Below are positions 1 through 7,508 of a stretch of DNA of 64,000 nucleotides, in pieces. This DNA is from Erythrobacter aureus (GTDB taxonomy: Bacteria > Pseudomonadota > Alphaproteobacteria > Sphingomonadales > Sphingomonadaceae). The notes under the pieces were generated by a model. It ran no database searches and was not told the origin of the DNA. It saw only the letters and a program-made list of their open reading frames with translations. The position numbers and the translations under genes were made by a program. The DNA lies in assembly GCF_003355455.1 (NCBI RefSeq), contig NZ_CP031357.1, positions 1,032,501 to 1,096,500 on the forward strand. The letters run 5' to 3'. Positions within the stretch are counted from its first letter, which is position 1; every line of letters starts with the position of its first letter.

Positions 1-60
1 TCCCGTACGCTGCGCAAGTAAATCGCCGATAATCCGATGCGCGGCGTCGTCTACCGCCAT
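1..60 (-). CDS. cheR: CheR chemotaxis methyltransferase, N-terminal fragment
   Basis: Only the first 20 codons are in the window; the gene runs off the left edge. The peptide starts MAVDDAAHRIIGDLLAQ, like the N-terminal helix of CheR, which methylates receptor glutamates using S-adenosylmethionine. The ATG lies inside the end of cheB (10-base overlap), so the two are probably translationally coupled. The call relies mainly on position as last gene of a cheA-cheW-cheY-cheB series; the catalytic domain cannot be seen. Confidence 0.75.
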   Translation of the reverse strand, partial: MAVDDAAHRIIGDLLAQRTG

Positions 61-1148
61 GCGTCGGCTCCCGCGCCAGACAGCAATTTGTCGGCAAGGT
101 CGGCGGGGGGCAGGACGGCGCTGGCAAGGCCCAATTCGGTAACGGCACGGGGCATGCCCCAGACTGCGCAAGTTTCGGCGCTCTGCGCGAAAATCGTGCC
201 GCCGGCCGATGCGATGGATTGCGCGCCGTCGGTTCCGTCGCGCCCCATGCCGGACAAGAGTACCGCCGCGACATGTCCGTCGTACGCTTCGGCCAGGGTC
301 TCGAACATCGGATCGACCGATGGCATGCACCCGCTTTTGACCGGATGGTAGGCCAGTCCCAGCACGCGACAGCCCGTCGATTTGCGAGCAACCAGATGGC
401 CGTGGCCCGGCGCGATATAGATTTTGCCCCGCTCGATCTCGATCCCTTCATCCGAAAGGATCGCGTCGCGGCCTGCCGCCAGTTTCATTTGCTGCGCGAA
501 GACCGGGATGAAACTGGAGGGCAGATGCTGGGTGATCAGGATCGGCAAATCGAAATTGGCCGGTATCTGGCGCAGGAACAGGTTCAGCGCGTGGATGCCG
601 CCCGTCGAAGCGCCGATGGCCACGACCTTGGGTGGCTTTCCCGCCCTCTTCCTGGTGCCGGATGCCCGGACCATATCGGACGGGCCGAGTTCCGAAACAC
701 CCTTAAGCGCCCGGATCTTGTCCAGCAGAGCGGATTTGTATTCATCATCGAAGCCGCCGGGACGGGGTTTGAGCATGGTATCCGCAGCGCCCAGCGACAG
801 GGCGCTCACAGTTGCTTCCGCGCCATCGGCGGTGAGCGAGGAAATCACCAGGACCTGCGTGTCGGGCGCCGCTTCGAGAATCTTGGGCAGCGCTTCCAAT
901 CCGCCCATTCCCGGCATTTCCAGATCCAGCAGCATCACGTCCGGTCTGACCGAAGCGAGTTCGGCGAGGCCGCTTTCCGCAGTGCTTGCGGTTGCAACGA
1001 TGCGCATGTCGTTTTCCCGGCCGATCATGCGCGAAAAGACCGTGCGGACGGTGAGCGAATCGTCGACGATCATGACATTTACCGGATCGGCGCAGGACGT
1101 GTCCTGTGTATCCGATGTCAGGTCTGCGGAATTGAAGAGTGCGCCCAT
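51..1148 (-). CDS. cheB: CheB protein-glutamate methylesterase/glutaminase
   Basis: 365 residues, the usual CheB length. The N-terminal receiver domain (about 24-140) has acidic residues D29/D30, phospho-acceptor D75 in LLDLEMPG and K127 in MLKPRP. A linker leads to the methylesterase domain (about 172-360) with the catalytic triad S181 (AIGASTGG), H208 (ITQHLP) and D304 (GMGRDGTDG). It removes methyl groups from, and deamidates, chemoreceptors to reset adaptation after CheA phosphorylates it. It lies 11 bases after cheY and overlaps cheR. Identification is secure. Confidence 0.97.
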   Translation of the reverse strand: MGALFNSADLTSDTQDTSCADPVNVMIVDDSLTVRTVFSRMIGRENDMRIVATASTAESGLAELASVRPDVMLLDLEMPGMGGLEALPKILEAAPDTQVLVISSLTADGAEATVSALSLGAADTMLKPRPGGFDDEYKSALLDKIRALKGVSELGPSDMVRASGTRKRAGKPPKVVAIGASTGGIHALNLFLRQIPANFDLPILITQHLPSSFIPVFAQQMKLAAGRDAILSDEGIEIERGKIYIAPGHGHLVARKSTGCRVLGLAYHPVKSGCMPSVDPMFETLAEAYDGHVAAVLLSGMGRDGTDGAQSIASAGGTIFAQSAETCAVWGMPRAVTELGLASAVLPPADLADKLLSGAGADAWR

Positions 1149-1159
1149 TTCGAGCCTCC

Positions 1160-1525
1160 TCAGGCCATTCCGACAAGCTGGAGCTTGATCTGCAGGGTTT
1201 CGTGATCGAAGGGCTTCATGACGTATTCGTCGGCCCCCGCGCTGATTGCCTCGCGAATGTGGGCGACATCGTTTTCCGTAGTGCAGAACACCACCTTGGG
1301 CTTGTCCCCGCCCTCACGCTGGCGCAACTGGGTGATGAATTCGATGCCGGTCATGACGGGCATGTTCCAGTCCAGAAGGACCACGTCAGGCATACCGTCA
1401 TCGCATTTATCGAGGCCTTCCTGGCCGTTTTCGGCCTCTTCGACAGTGAAGCCGAGAGTTTCGAGAATGTGCCTCGAAACCTTCCGGATGACGCGCGAAT
1501 CATCGACGATTAGGCAGGATTTCAT
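1160..1525 (-). CDS. cheY: CheY-type single-domain response regulator
   Basis: 121 residues forming one receiver domain with nothing attached. Acidic pocket D8/D9, phospho-acceptor D52 (VLLDWNMPV), T82/T83 region and K104 (YVMKPF) are present. Placement between cheW and cheB in a chemotaxis operon makes it the diffusible regulator, or phosphate sink, phosphorylated by CheA; in motile relatives it binds the flagellar switch. No flagellar genes are in the window to confirm this. Upstream spacing of 56 bases to cheW is the longest gap in the operon. Confidence 0.93.
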   Translation of the reverse strand: MKSCLIVDDSRVIRKVSRHILETLGFTVEEAENGQEGLDKCDDGMPDVVLLDWNMPVMTGIEFITQLRQREGGDKPKVVFCTTENDVAHIREAISAGADEYVMKPFDHETLQIKLQLVGMA

Positions 1526-1581
1526 TTCTATGACCTCTGCAGTGTTCGGCTGGTTGCTAGCGCCGGTAGGTAACTATTCGC

Positions 1582-2016
1582 TTAAGCTGCCCGGGCCACA
1601 GGGCCAGCCACGAGCGCATCGACATCGATCAGCAGAGTGGGGCCGCAATCGGTTTCGACCATCCCCCTTGCGGCCATCTGCCATCCGTGACCGAAACCCC
1701 CTGGTACCTCGATCGGGTCGCTACGGGCTTCGCCGACATCATATGCTTCTTCGACCAACAGGGCGTAGGAATGCCCACCGACCTGGACGACTGCCGCTCG
1801 GCGGTCGGAATCCTGCTCCTGCCCGCCAAATCCCAGCGCAATCTGGCAGTCTATCACGGTGAGCGCCTGGCTGCGCATGGCGGTCAGGCCGAGAATGAAA
1901 TCGGGCGCTCCGGGAATAGGCGTGATTTGATCGATCTCGATCACCGACTGGACAAGGGCCGCGGGGATCGCCGCGCGACGGCCCGCGATCAGGCACATCA
2001 GAAGAAGATCGTTCAT
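1582..2016 (-). CDS. cheW: CheW coupling protein
   Basis: 144 residues covering one CheW-like SH3-type domain; typical family segments are the N-terminal YAIPAALVQSVIEIDQITPIPGAP-like stretch (here AAIPAALVQSVIE) and the conserved end TLLIDVDAL. CheW bridges chemoreceptors and CheA. Its ATG overlaps the cheA stop by four bases (ATGA), so translation is probably coupled to cheA and gives matched amounts of the two partners. Confidence 0.93.
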   Translation of the reverse strand: MNDLLLMCLIAGRRAAIPAALVQSVIEIDQITPIPGAPDFILGLTAMRSQALTVIDCQIALGFGGQEQDSDRRAAVVQVGGHSYALLVEEAYDVGEARSDPIEVPGGFGHGWQMAARGMVETDCGPTLLIDVDALVAGPVARAA

Positions 2017-4421
2017 GCCGTTTTCTCTACTCTGGCTCGTTTCAAAGCGCTCAGCAGCGCCTCTCGGTCGTATCGATAAATGCTCTCATCGTCGTTCTCG
2101 GCCGGCTCGGGCTCCGGGCGCAGGCGAATGATATGGCGGGCGGGGAATGCAGGCCGCGGATCGTCATCGACCAGTTCGATTGCGACGTCGGTCTCCTCTT
2201 CCGGTTCGGTCGACACGCGATAGCCGGCCGCCTCGACCAGCGGTTCCAGAATGGTGCGCGCCCAGTCGCTGCTCGCTGGCAGGTGGCAGGACGCCGTCCG
2301 ACCGGTCTTGCGAGCGGTGCCCTGGGCCGCGAACAACCCATGGCCGTCGATGACCGGCACGGGTTCACCGCCGATCAGTGTGACGCCCTCGACAGCGGGA
2401 TCGGCACTGGAAGGAACGATTTCGCCATCCATATCGGCGGCGTCGAGCACTTCGCTTACGGCATAGACTACTTCGTGTTCGCCATCGGACAGGCGCAAGA
2501 GACGGCATCGGCCTTCCGGCAGCTCGCCATACTCCAGCCCGAGAAGCGAGAAGATGGCGCCGTCGATCACCGCCTGTTTGCGCGATCCCTCGATATCGAT
2601 CGCCTCGCGGGAAATGGTGTCGATCCTGCGGACCAATTCGAGACGAACGGCGCGGCGGCGTCCGTCGAGGCCGGTGAACAGCATCACTGGCCGGGCCTTG
2701 CGTTGCTCGGTCTGTTCCTCCTCGGGCAGTGTTCGGGCCATGCTGCGCATCTCGTCGACCAGCCGGTGCTTTTGCGCAATGCTGGGGAGGTCCAGAAGCA
2801 TCATGGGCCGACCATCGTCCAGCAGGGTCGTGCCGGCATAGAGGCCGGTTTCCATGATCGCGGGTGCGATCGGTTTCACCACGACATCTTCGTGATCGTA
2901 AACCCGGTCGACCGCGAGGGCGAAGACATCGTTCGAGGCCATGCGGACGAGAACGAGCGTCATGCTTGCCCAATCGACGCTGCCGGGGTCCTCGCTTCCG
3001 AGAATTTCGCCCAAGGCGAGGCAGGGCACGCGTTTGCCCCTGAAGGTGACGAGGCGGCGATCTCCGGCCTCGGCGAAATCGACATGGTCGCTGGATCCGA
3101 AGACGATCTCTTCGACATAGCTTCGCGGAATGGCATAGCGCTGGCCGCCGCTGCCCACGGTCAGCGCGGCGATGATGCTCAGTGTCAGCGGCAGCTTGAG
3201 ATGAAAGCTGGTGCCTTCGCCCGGTTTGGTCGTGACGTCGATCGAGCCGCCGACATGTTCGATATTGGCGCGCACCACATCCATGCCCACGCCGCGCCCC
3301 GATACGGAACTGACTTTTTCCGCAGTGGAAAGGCCCGGTTCGAAGATGAGGTGGTGTTTGCGCCTTTCCGACATCTCGTCGATTTCCGCCTGGCTGTATA
3401 TCCCGGCCGCCACGGCCTTTGCTGCCAGGCGATCGGCATCGATACCGCGCCCGTCGTCGCTGATGGCCAAAGTGATTTGGTTGCCCGACTGGCGAGCGGC
3501 GAATTTGAGCAGGCCGATCTCGTGCTTGCCGGATTTGATACGCTCGCCCGGCCCTTCCAGGCCATGGTCGATCGCATTGCGAATGATGTGGGTCAGGGGA
3601 TCGCGGACCATTTCGATCATCTCGCGATCCAGTTCCACTTCGCCGCCTTCGAAATCGACCATCACCTGTTTGCCGAGTTCCGTCGAAAGATCGCGCACCA
3701 GGCGGGGCAGGGAGCTGAAGAGATGTTCGAGCCGCTGCATGCGCATGCGCGTGATGGAGCTGCGAACTTCGGCGAGGATCGTGCTCAGCCGATCGAACGG
3801 GCCGTCGATCTCCGGGTGATCTCCGGCGTCGCGCAATCGGCGGGCGAGGTCGTTGCGAGCCAGGACCATGTCCGACACGCCTTTCATCACCTCGTCGAGC
3901 AGTTCGGTCGGCAGGCGAATGGTGCGCTGGACGCTCGCAGCGCGCGCGGGTTTGGGGCCAGCATCCGCCTTGCCCTCAGCGGGCGATGTGGCTGTGACCT
4001 GTGTGGTTTCTGACGGTTTGTGTGGCTCGGCCGGGGACATGCCAGGCGTGTCGTCATGCGGGTTCAGCGCGGCGATCAGCGCATCGTCGCCGCCTTCGGG
4101 ATGGTCTTCGCCCGCTTCGATGGAATCGATCATTTCGCTGATGCGATCGATGATGGCGAGCACTGCGGAAACGAGCGTGCTGTCGGCTTCGCGGCGGCCG
4201 GCGCGGCAATCGGCCAGTGCGTCTTCGGCGGCATGGCTGAGCTTTTCCAGATGCGGAAAGTCGAAGAAGCCGCAATTGCCCTTCACCGTATGGACGAAGC
4301 GGAAAATGGTATCGAGCCGCGCCCTGTCCGAGGGATCGGCTTCCCAGGCGACGATTTCGCCGCCGCTCGCTTCCAGCATTTCCCGGGTTTCCGCGACGAA
4401 ATCCGCCAGCAGGTCATCCAT
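2013..4421 (-). CDS. cheA: CheA chemotaxis histidine kinase with extra C-terminal domains
   Basis: 802 residues. Domains in order: Hpt/P1 (about 1-105) with phospho-H44 in FVHTVKGN; a Pro/Ala-rich linker (120-165) where a P2 CheY-binding domain would be, but none is apparent; P3 dimerisation (about 166-235); HATPase P4 with N-box HIIRNAIDHG (278-287), SDDGRGID (321-328) and GRGVGMDVV (376-383); P5 CheW domain (about 415-555). A further 250 residues follow: a second CheW-like segment (about 577-700) and a roughly 90-residue region (711-802) resembling a receiver that has lost its phospho-aspartate, with the receiver-like end YRYDREALLSALKRA. First gene of the operon, overlapping cheW by four bases. 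Confidence 0.95.
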   Translation of the reverse strand: MDDLLADFVAETREMLEASGGEIVAWEADPSDRARLDTIFRFVHTVKGNCGFFDFPHLEKLSHAAEDALADCRAGRREADSTLVSAVLAIIDRISEMIDSIEAGEDHPEGGDDALIAALNPHDDTPGMSPAEPHKPSETTQVTATSPAEGKADAGPKPARAASVQRTIRLPTELLDEVMKGVSDMVLARNDLARRLRDAGDHPEIDGPFDRLSTILAEVRSSITRMRMQRLEHLFSSLPRLVRDLSTELGKQVMVDFEGGEVELDREMIEMVRDPLTHIIRNAIDHGLEGPGERIKSGKHEIGLLKFAARQSGNQITLAISDDGRGIDADRLAAKAVAAGIYSQAEIDEMSERRKHHLIFEPGLSTAEKVSSVSGRGVGMDVVRANIEHVGGSIDVTTKPGEGTSFHLKLPLTLSIIAALTVGSGGQRYAIPRSYVEEIVFGSSDHVDFAEAGDRRLVTFRGKRVPCLALGEILGSEDPGSVDWASMTLVLVRMASNDVFALAVDRVYDHEDVVVKPIAPAIMETGLYAGTTLLDDGRPMMLLDLPSIAQKHRLVDEMRSMARTLPEEEQTEQRKARPVMLFTGLDGRRRAVRLELVRRIDTISREAIDIEGSRKQAVIDGAIFSLLGLEYGELPEGRCRLLRLSDGEHEVVYAVSEVLDAADMDGEIVPSSADPAVEGVTLIGGEPVPVIDGHGLFAAQGTARKTGRTASCHLPASSDWARTILEPLVEAAGYRVSTEPEEETDVAIELVDDDPRPAFPARHIIRLRPEPEPAENDDESIYRYDREALLSALKRARVEKTA

Positions 4422-4484
4422 GATACAAGGCCCCTCGTACGATCGGGAAAGGCTATGGACGAGGATGGTTAACGTTTGGTTTGA

Positions 4485-5837
4485 CTATCGGCGCCCATCG
4501 TCGGGGCCGGAACGCAGCACTCTCCAGACTATGAGGGCCGCAAGGAGGCCGCCCGCAAGATTGGCCACCAGTTCGGCGGCATAGATCGCATCGGAGCCCC
4601 ATTCGGTCCTGAGAACCCAGCCGAAAGGCAACATGACAAGGAACACGCGCGCGGCGCTCTGGGCCAGAGCGAAACCGGCGCGATCGACGGCGTTGAGCGC
4701 GCCATTGGCCACGATCAGCAGGCCGAACCCGACATAGCCCCACACCGAAATTTCCAGATAGCGCGTGAACTGTTCGATGACGGTGGGGTCTTCGGTGAAG
4801 AACCCGGCGAACCAGCCGCCCGTGGCATAGAGCAATACCGCTATGCCGAGGCCGTAGGCGATGCAGAACAGGCCCGACCACCACATCGCCCGGCGCGATC
4901 GGTCGGCGCGGCGGGCGCCCCAGTTCTGGCCCACGATCGCCCCGATCGAGCCGGACAGCGCGAGCAGGGGGACGACCGCGAAACTCTGCAACCGTCCCGC
5001 CGCGCCGAAACCCGCGACGGCGGATTCGCCCTGGCTCGCGAGCAGCGCAGTCAGCACCGAAAGACCGATCGGGTTGATCGCATTGGAGAAGGCGGCCGGC
5101 CCCGCCACCGACAGGATCGCCTTGCTCGATGCGCCGACGTCGCAATCGCGGATCGCCGCCGGGTGGATCTGCAACTGCGCGCCCTTGATCAGCCATAGGG
5201 CGACGAGAATGGCGATGAAGAACCCCGCAATCGTGGCATAGGCGGCGCCCGCCACGCCGAACCCCGCGAAGCCGAAGGCCCCGGTGATCAGGATCGGGTC
5301 GAGCACCCAGTTCGCGAGCGAGTACGTGATCGAGACATAGCTGGTCTTGCGCGCCTCGCCCTGTCCGCGCAGCACGCCGTTCAGCCCCATCTGCAACAGC
5401 ATGACCGGGAGCCCCAATGCATAGGGCCGCATATATTGCCCGATCAGCGGGAGCAGGTCTTCCGATGCCTGCATCAGGCGGAACAGCGGGTCGAGCAGGA
5501 TGTAGAGAACCACGCCGAGGACCACGCCGGTCGCCAGCGCGAACACTGCGCCGAAATTCGCCCGCCTTTCGGCCCGCGCCGAATCGCCTTCGCCCAGCGC
5601 GCGGGCGATGACCGAATTGATCCCGACCATGACGCCGACACCCAGGCTGGAAAGCGCGATGGTGATGGGGAAGATGAAGCTGACCGCCGCCAGCTCTTTC
5701 GCCCCAAGCTGGCCGATGAAATAGGCGTCGATCAGGCCGACCGACATGATCGCCGCGACGCCGAATATCATTGGCATGGTCTGGCTTACGAGGTGGCCGC
5801 GAATGCTGCCGCGGGTCAGTTTTGCCATCTCGCTCAT
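4485..5837 (-). CDS. MATE family efflux transporter
   Basis: 450 residues with about twelve hydrophobic segments, matching the length and topology of MATE (NorM/DinF-type) drug or metabolite antiporters, which export organic cations in exchange for Na+ or H+. The N-terminal region (SQTMPMIFGVAAIMSVGLID) and the internal similarity of the two six-helix halves fit the family. It stands between cheA and a divergent aldolase gene and is probably its own transcription unit. Substrate cannot be inferred. Confidence 0.9.
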   Translation of the reverse strand: MSEMAKLTRGSIRGHLVSQTMPMIFGVAAIMSVGLIDAYFIGQLGAKELAAVSFIFPITIALSSLGVGVMVGINSVIARALGEGDSARAERRANFGAVFALATGVVLGVVLYILLDPLFRLMQASEDLLPLIGQYMRPYALGLPVMLLQMGLNGVLRGQGEARKTSYVSITYSLANWVLDPILITGAFGFAGFGVAGAAYATIAGFFIAILVALWLIKGAQLQIHPAAIRDCDVGASSKAILSVAGPAAFSNAINPIGLSVLTALLASQGESAVAGFGAAGRLQSFAVVPLLALSGSIGAIVGQNWGARRADRSRRAMWWSGLFCIAYGLGIAVLLYATGGWFAGFFTEDPTVIEQFTRYLEISVWGYVGFGLLIVANGALNAVDRAGFALAQSAARVFLVMLPFGWVLRTEWGSDAIYAAELVANLAGGLLAALIVWRVLRSGPDDGRR

Positions 5838-5959
5838 CGCTTGGGGCGGTAGCGGGCGGCGGCGAGCTTGCCTAGCGCGGAGTCCTGCCCGCTTGCGGAC
5901 CGCCGCATCCTCATGCGATACAGGTCTCGAAACAAAACCCCTTACGGAGAGACGACGCC

Positions 5960-6727
5960 ATGGCCACGCAGATGAAGACCCGCGATTTCGAATGCAGCGA
6001 TGCCGAATGGCAGGCGCGGCAGGACCTGGCGGCGTGCTATCGCATTTTCGAACATCTCGGCTGGGGTGAAAGCATTTACAACCACATCTCGGTTGCCGTG
6101 CCGGGCGAGGACGATACCTTCCTCATCAACCCTTTCGGGCTGCTTTATGACGAAGTGACGGCGTCGAACCTGGTCAAGATCGATGTGGAGGGCAATAATG
6201 TCGGCCCGTCGCAATATATGGTCAACAAGGCCGGCTTCACCCAGCATGCCTACTTCCACAAGCACCTGGGCACCCGCGCCAATGCGATCTGTCATGTACA
6301 CACCACTGCCACCATGGCGGTATGCAGTCACAAGGACGGACTGGTGCCGACCAATTTCTACGCCTGCAATTTCCAGAACCAGATCGGCTATCACGATTTC
6401 GAAGGCGTCACGGTGCGCCCGGAAGAAGGCGAGCGGCTGGTCGAGAATCTGGGCGATCATTCGATCCTGATGCTGCGCAATCACGGCCCGGTGGTGATGG
6501 ATAAGACGATCCCCGGCATGTTCGTGAAGATGTGGGCGTTGCAGCGCGCCTGCGAAATCCAGATCGCGACGCTCAGCCAAGGGGCAGCCAATGTCGTCTC
6601 GCAGGAGGTTGTCGACGTTCACCAGCGCGACCTGTCCGTCATGCAATCGCAGGGCGGGGCGGGCGTATTCGATTTCGAAGCGTGGAAGCGCCGCGTGTCG
6701 AAGATCGACGATAGCTGGAAATACTGA
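5960..6727 (+). CDS. Class II aldolase/adducin family protein
   Basis: 255 residues forming one class II aldolase fold. Metal-binding histidines are visible as H112 and H114 (CHVHTTATMA) and H175 (RNHGPVVM). Family members include fuculose-phosphate aldolase, ribulose-phosphate epimerase and decarboxylating enzymes, so the substrate is not fixed by homology. A Shine-Dalgarno-like GGAGAG lies nine bases before the ATG. A 2Fe-2S protein gene starts 26 bases downstream on the same strand, probably cotranscribed. Confidence 0.88.
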   Translation: MATQMKTRDFECSDAEWQARQDLAACYRIFEHLGWGESIYNHISVAVPGEDDTFLINPFGLLYDEVTASNLVKIDVEGNNVGPSQYMVNKAGFTQHAYFHKHLGTRANAICHVHTTATMAVCSHKDGLVPTNFYACNFQNQIGYHDFEGVTVRPEEGERLVENLGDHSILMLRNHGPVVMDKTIPGMFVKMWALQRACEIQIATLSQGAANVVSQEVVDVHQRDLSVMQSQGGAGVFDFEAWKRRVSKIDDSWKY

Positions 6728-6752
6728 CGCCTAGCGTCGGGGCGCCCGCCGC

Positions 6753-7304
6753 ATGACCAGCATGACTGTCAACGGGAAGCCGATGCGCTTCCTGATGGAC
6801 CCGGATACGCCGCTGCTGTGGGCGCTGCGCGATGCCGCCAATCTGACCGGTACGAAATTCGGGTGCGGCGAGGGCGATTGCGGCGCCTGCATGGTCCATG
6901 TGGACGGCGAGGCGCTGCGATCCTGCCTCATCACCATTGCCGAGGCCGAAGGGCGGTTCATCACCACGATCGAAGGGCTGAGCCGCGACCGCTCGCATCC
7001 GGTCCAGCAAGCGATGGTGGCGGAACAGGCGATCCAATGCGGCTATTGCACGCCGGGGATCGTCATGGCGGCGAGTGCTCTTCTGGCCAAGACGGCAGCA
7101 CCGACCGAGGCGGAAATCAAGGCCGGGATACCCAATCTTTGCCGCTGCGGTGTATATCCGAGACTGGTCCGCGCCATCCAGCGCGCGGGCCGCGTGGCGC
7201 GGCGCAGCGAGACGATCAGTGCCGCTCCAGCACCCGGTATCAATGCCGGGGACGCCGCGCGGGAAGTCCCCGCGATCAGCGCACCCGCGGACCAGTCGGA
7301 CTAG
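6753..7304 (+). CDS. 2Fe-2S subunit of a molybdenum hydroxylase (IorA-like), orphan
   Basis: 183 residues of the xanthine dehydrogenase small-subunit type. Plant-type cluster cysteines C38, C43, C46, C58 and second-cluster cysteines C96, C99, C130, C132 are all present, so both clusters should form. These subunits pass electrons from a molybdopterin catalytic subunit (IorB/CoxL type), but no such gene is in the window. Residues 150-183 are an Ala/Pro-rich tail beyond the usual end near 155. Partner and substrate are unknown; pairing with the upstream aldolase is by position only. No clear Shine-Dalgarno; ATG at 6762 (residue 4) is an alternative start. Confidence 0.88.
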   Translation: MTSMTVNGKPMRFLMDPDTPLLWALRDAANLTGTKFGCGEGDCGACMVHVDGEALRSCLITIAEAEGRFITTIEGLSRDRSHPVQQAMVAEQAIQCGYCTPGIVMAASALLAKTAAPTEAEIKAGIPNLCRCGVYPRLVRAIQRAGRVARRSETISAAPAPGINAGDAAREVPAISAPADQSD

Positions 7305-7508
7305 AGCGACGAAGGCGACACCCTGTCACCCGGGTTTTGCGGCCCGATCACTCTGAAAAAAAAGAGTAATTTTGGGATGCGGGCGGGTGACATATGGCGC
7401 CAAGCCCCCCCCGGGGGCAGCACGGCACGACAGGAAACGGCGGGCACCATAGGTACCCGCCGCTCGTGTAGGAAAGCCTGTTATCTCCCGCGAAGGCGGG
7501 GACTCTCG
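7305..7508. other. Convergent intergenic region with three hairpins
   Basis: Gap between two convergent genes. Three inverted repeats are visible: a weak ACTC/GAGT hairpin with A-rich loop followed by AATTTT (7349-7372); a near-perfect 23-base palindrome with GGCGGG/CCCGCC ends (7439-7461); and CCCGCGAAGGCGGG (7487-7500), a motif common between sphingomonad genes. The last two lie beyond the receptor stop and may end transcripts from either side, but neither has a clear U-run. No ORF with coding character was found. Confidence 0.5.

Noticed and set aside
2133..4013. 626-codon open frame opposite cheA
   Set aside because: Reading it gives low-complexity, His/Gln/Arg-rich sequence with no domain; it is a complement-strand shadow of a high-GC gene.
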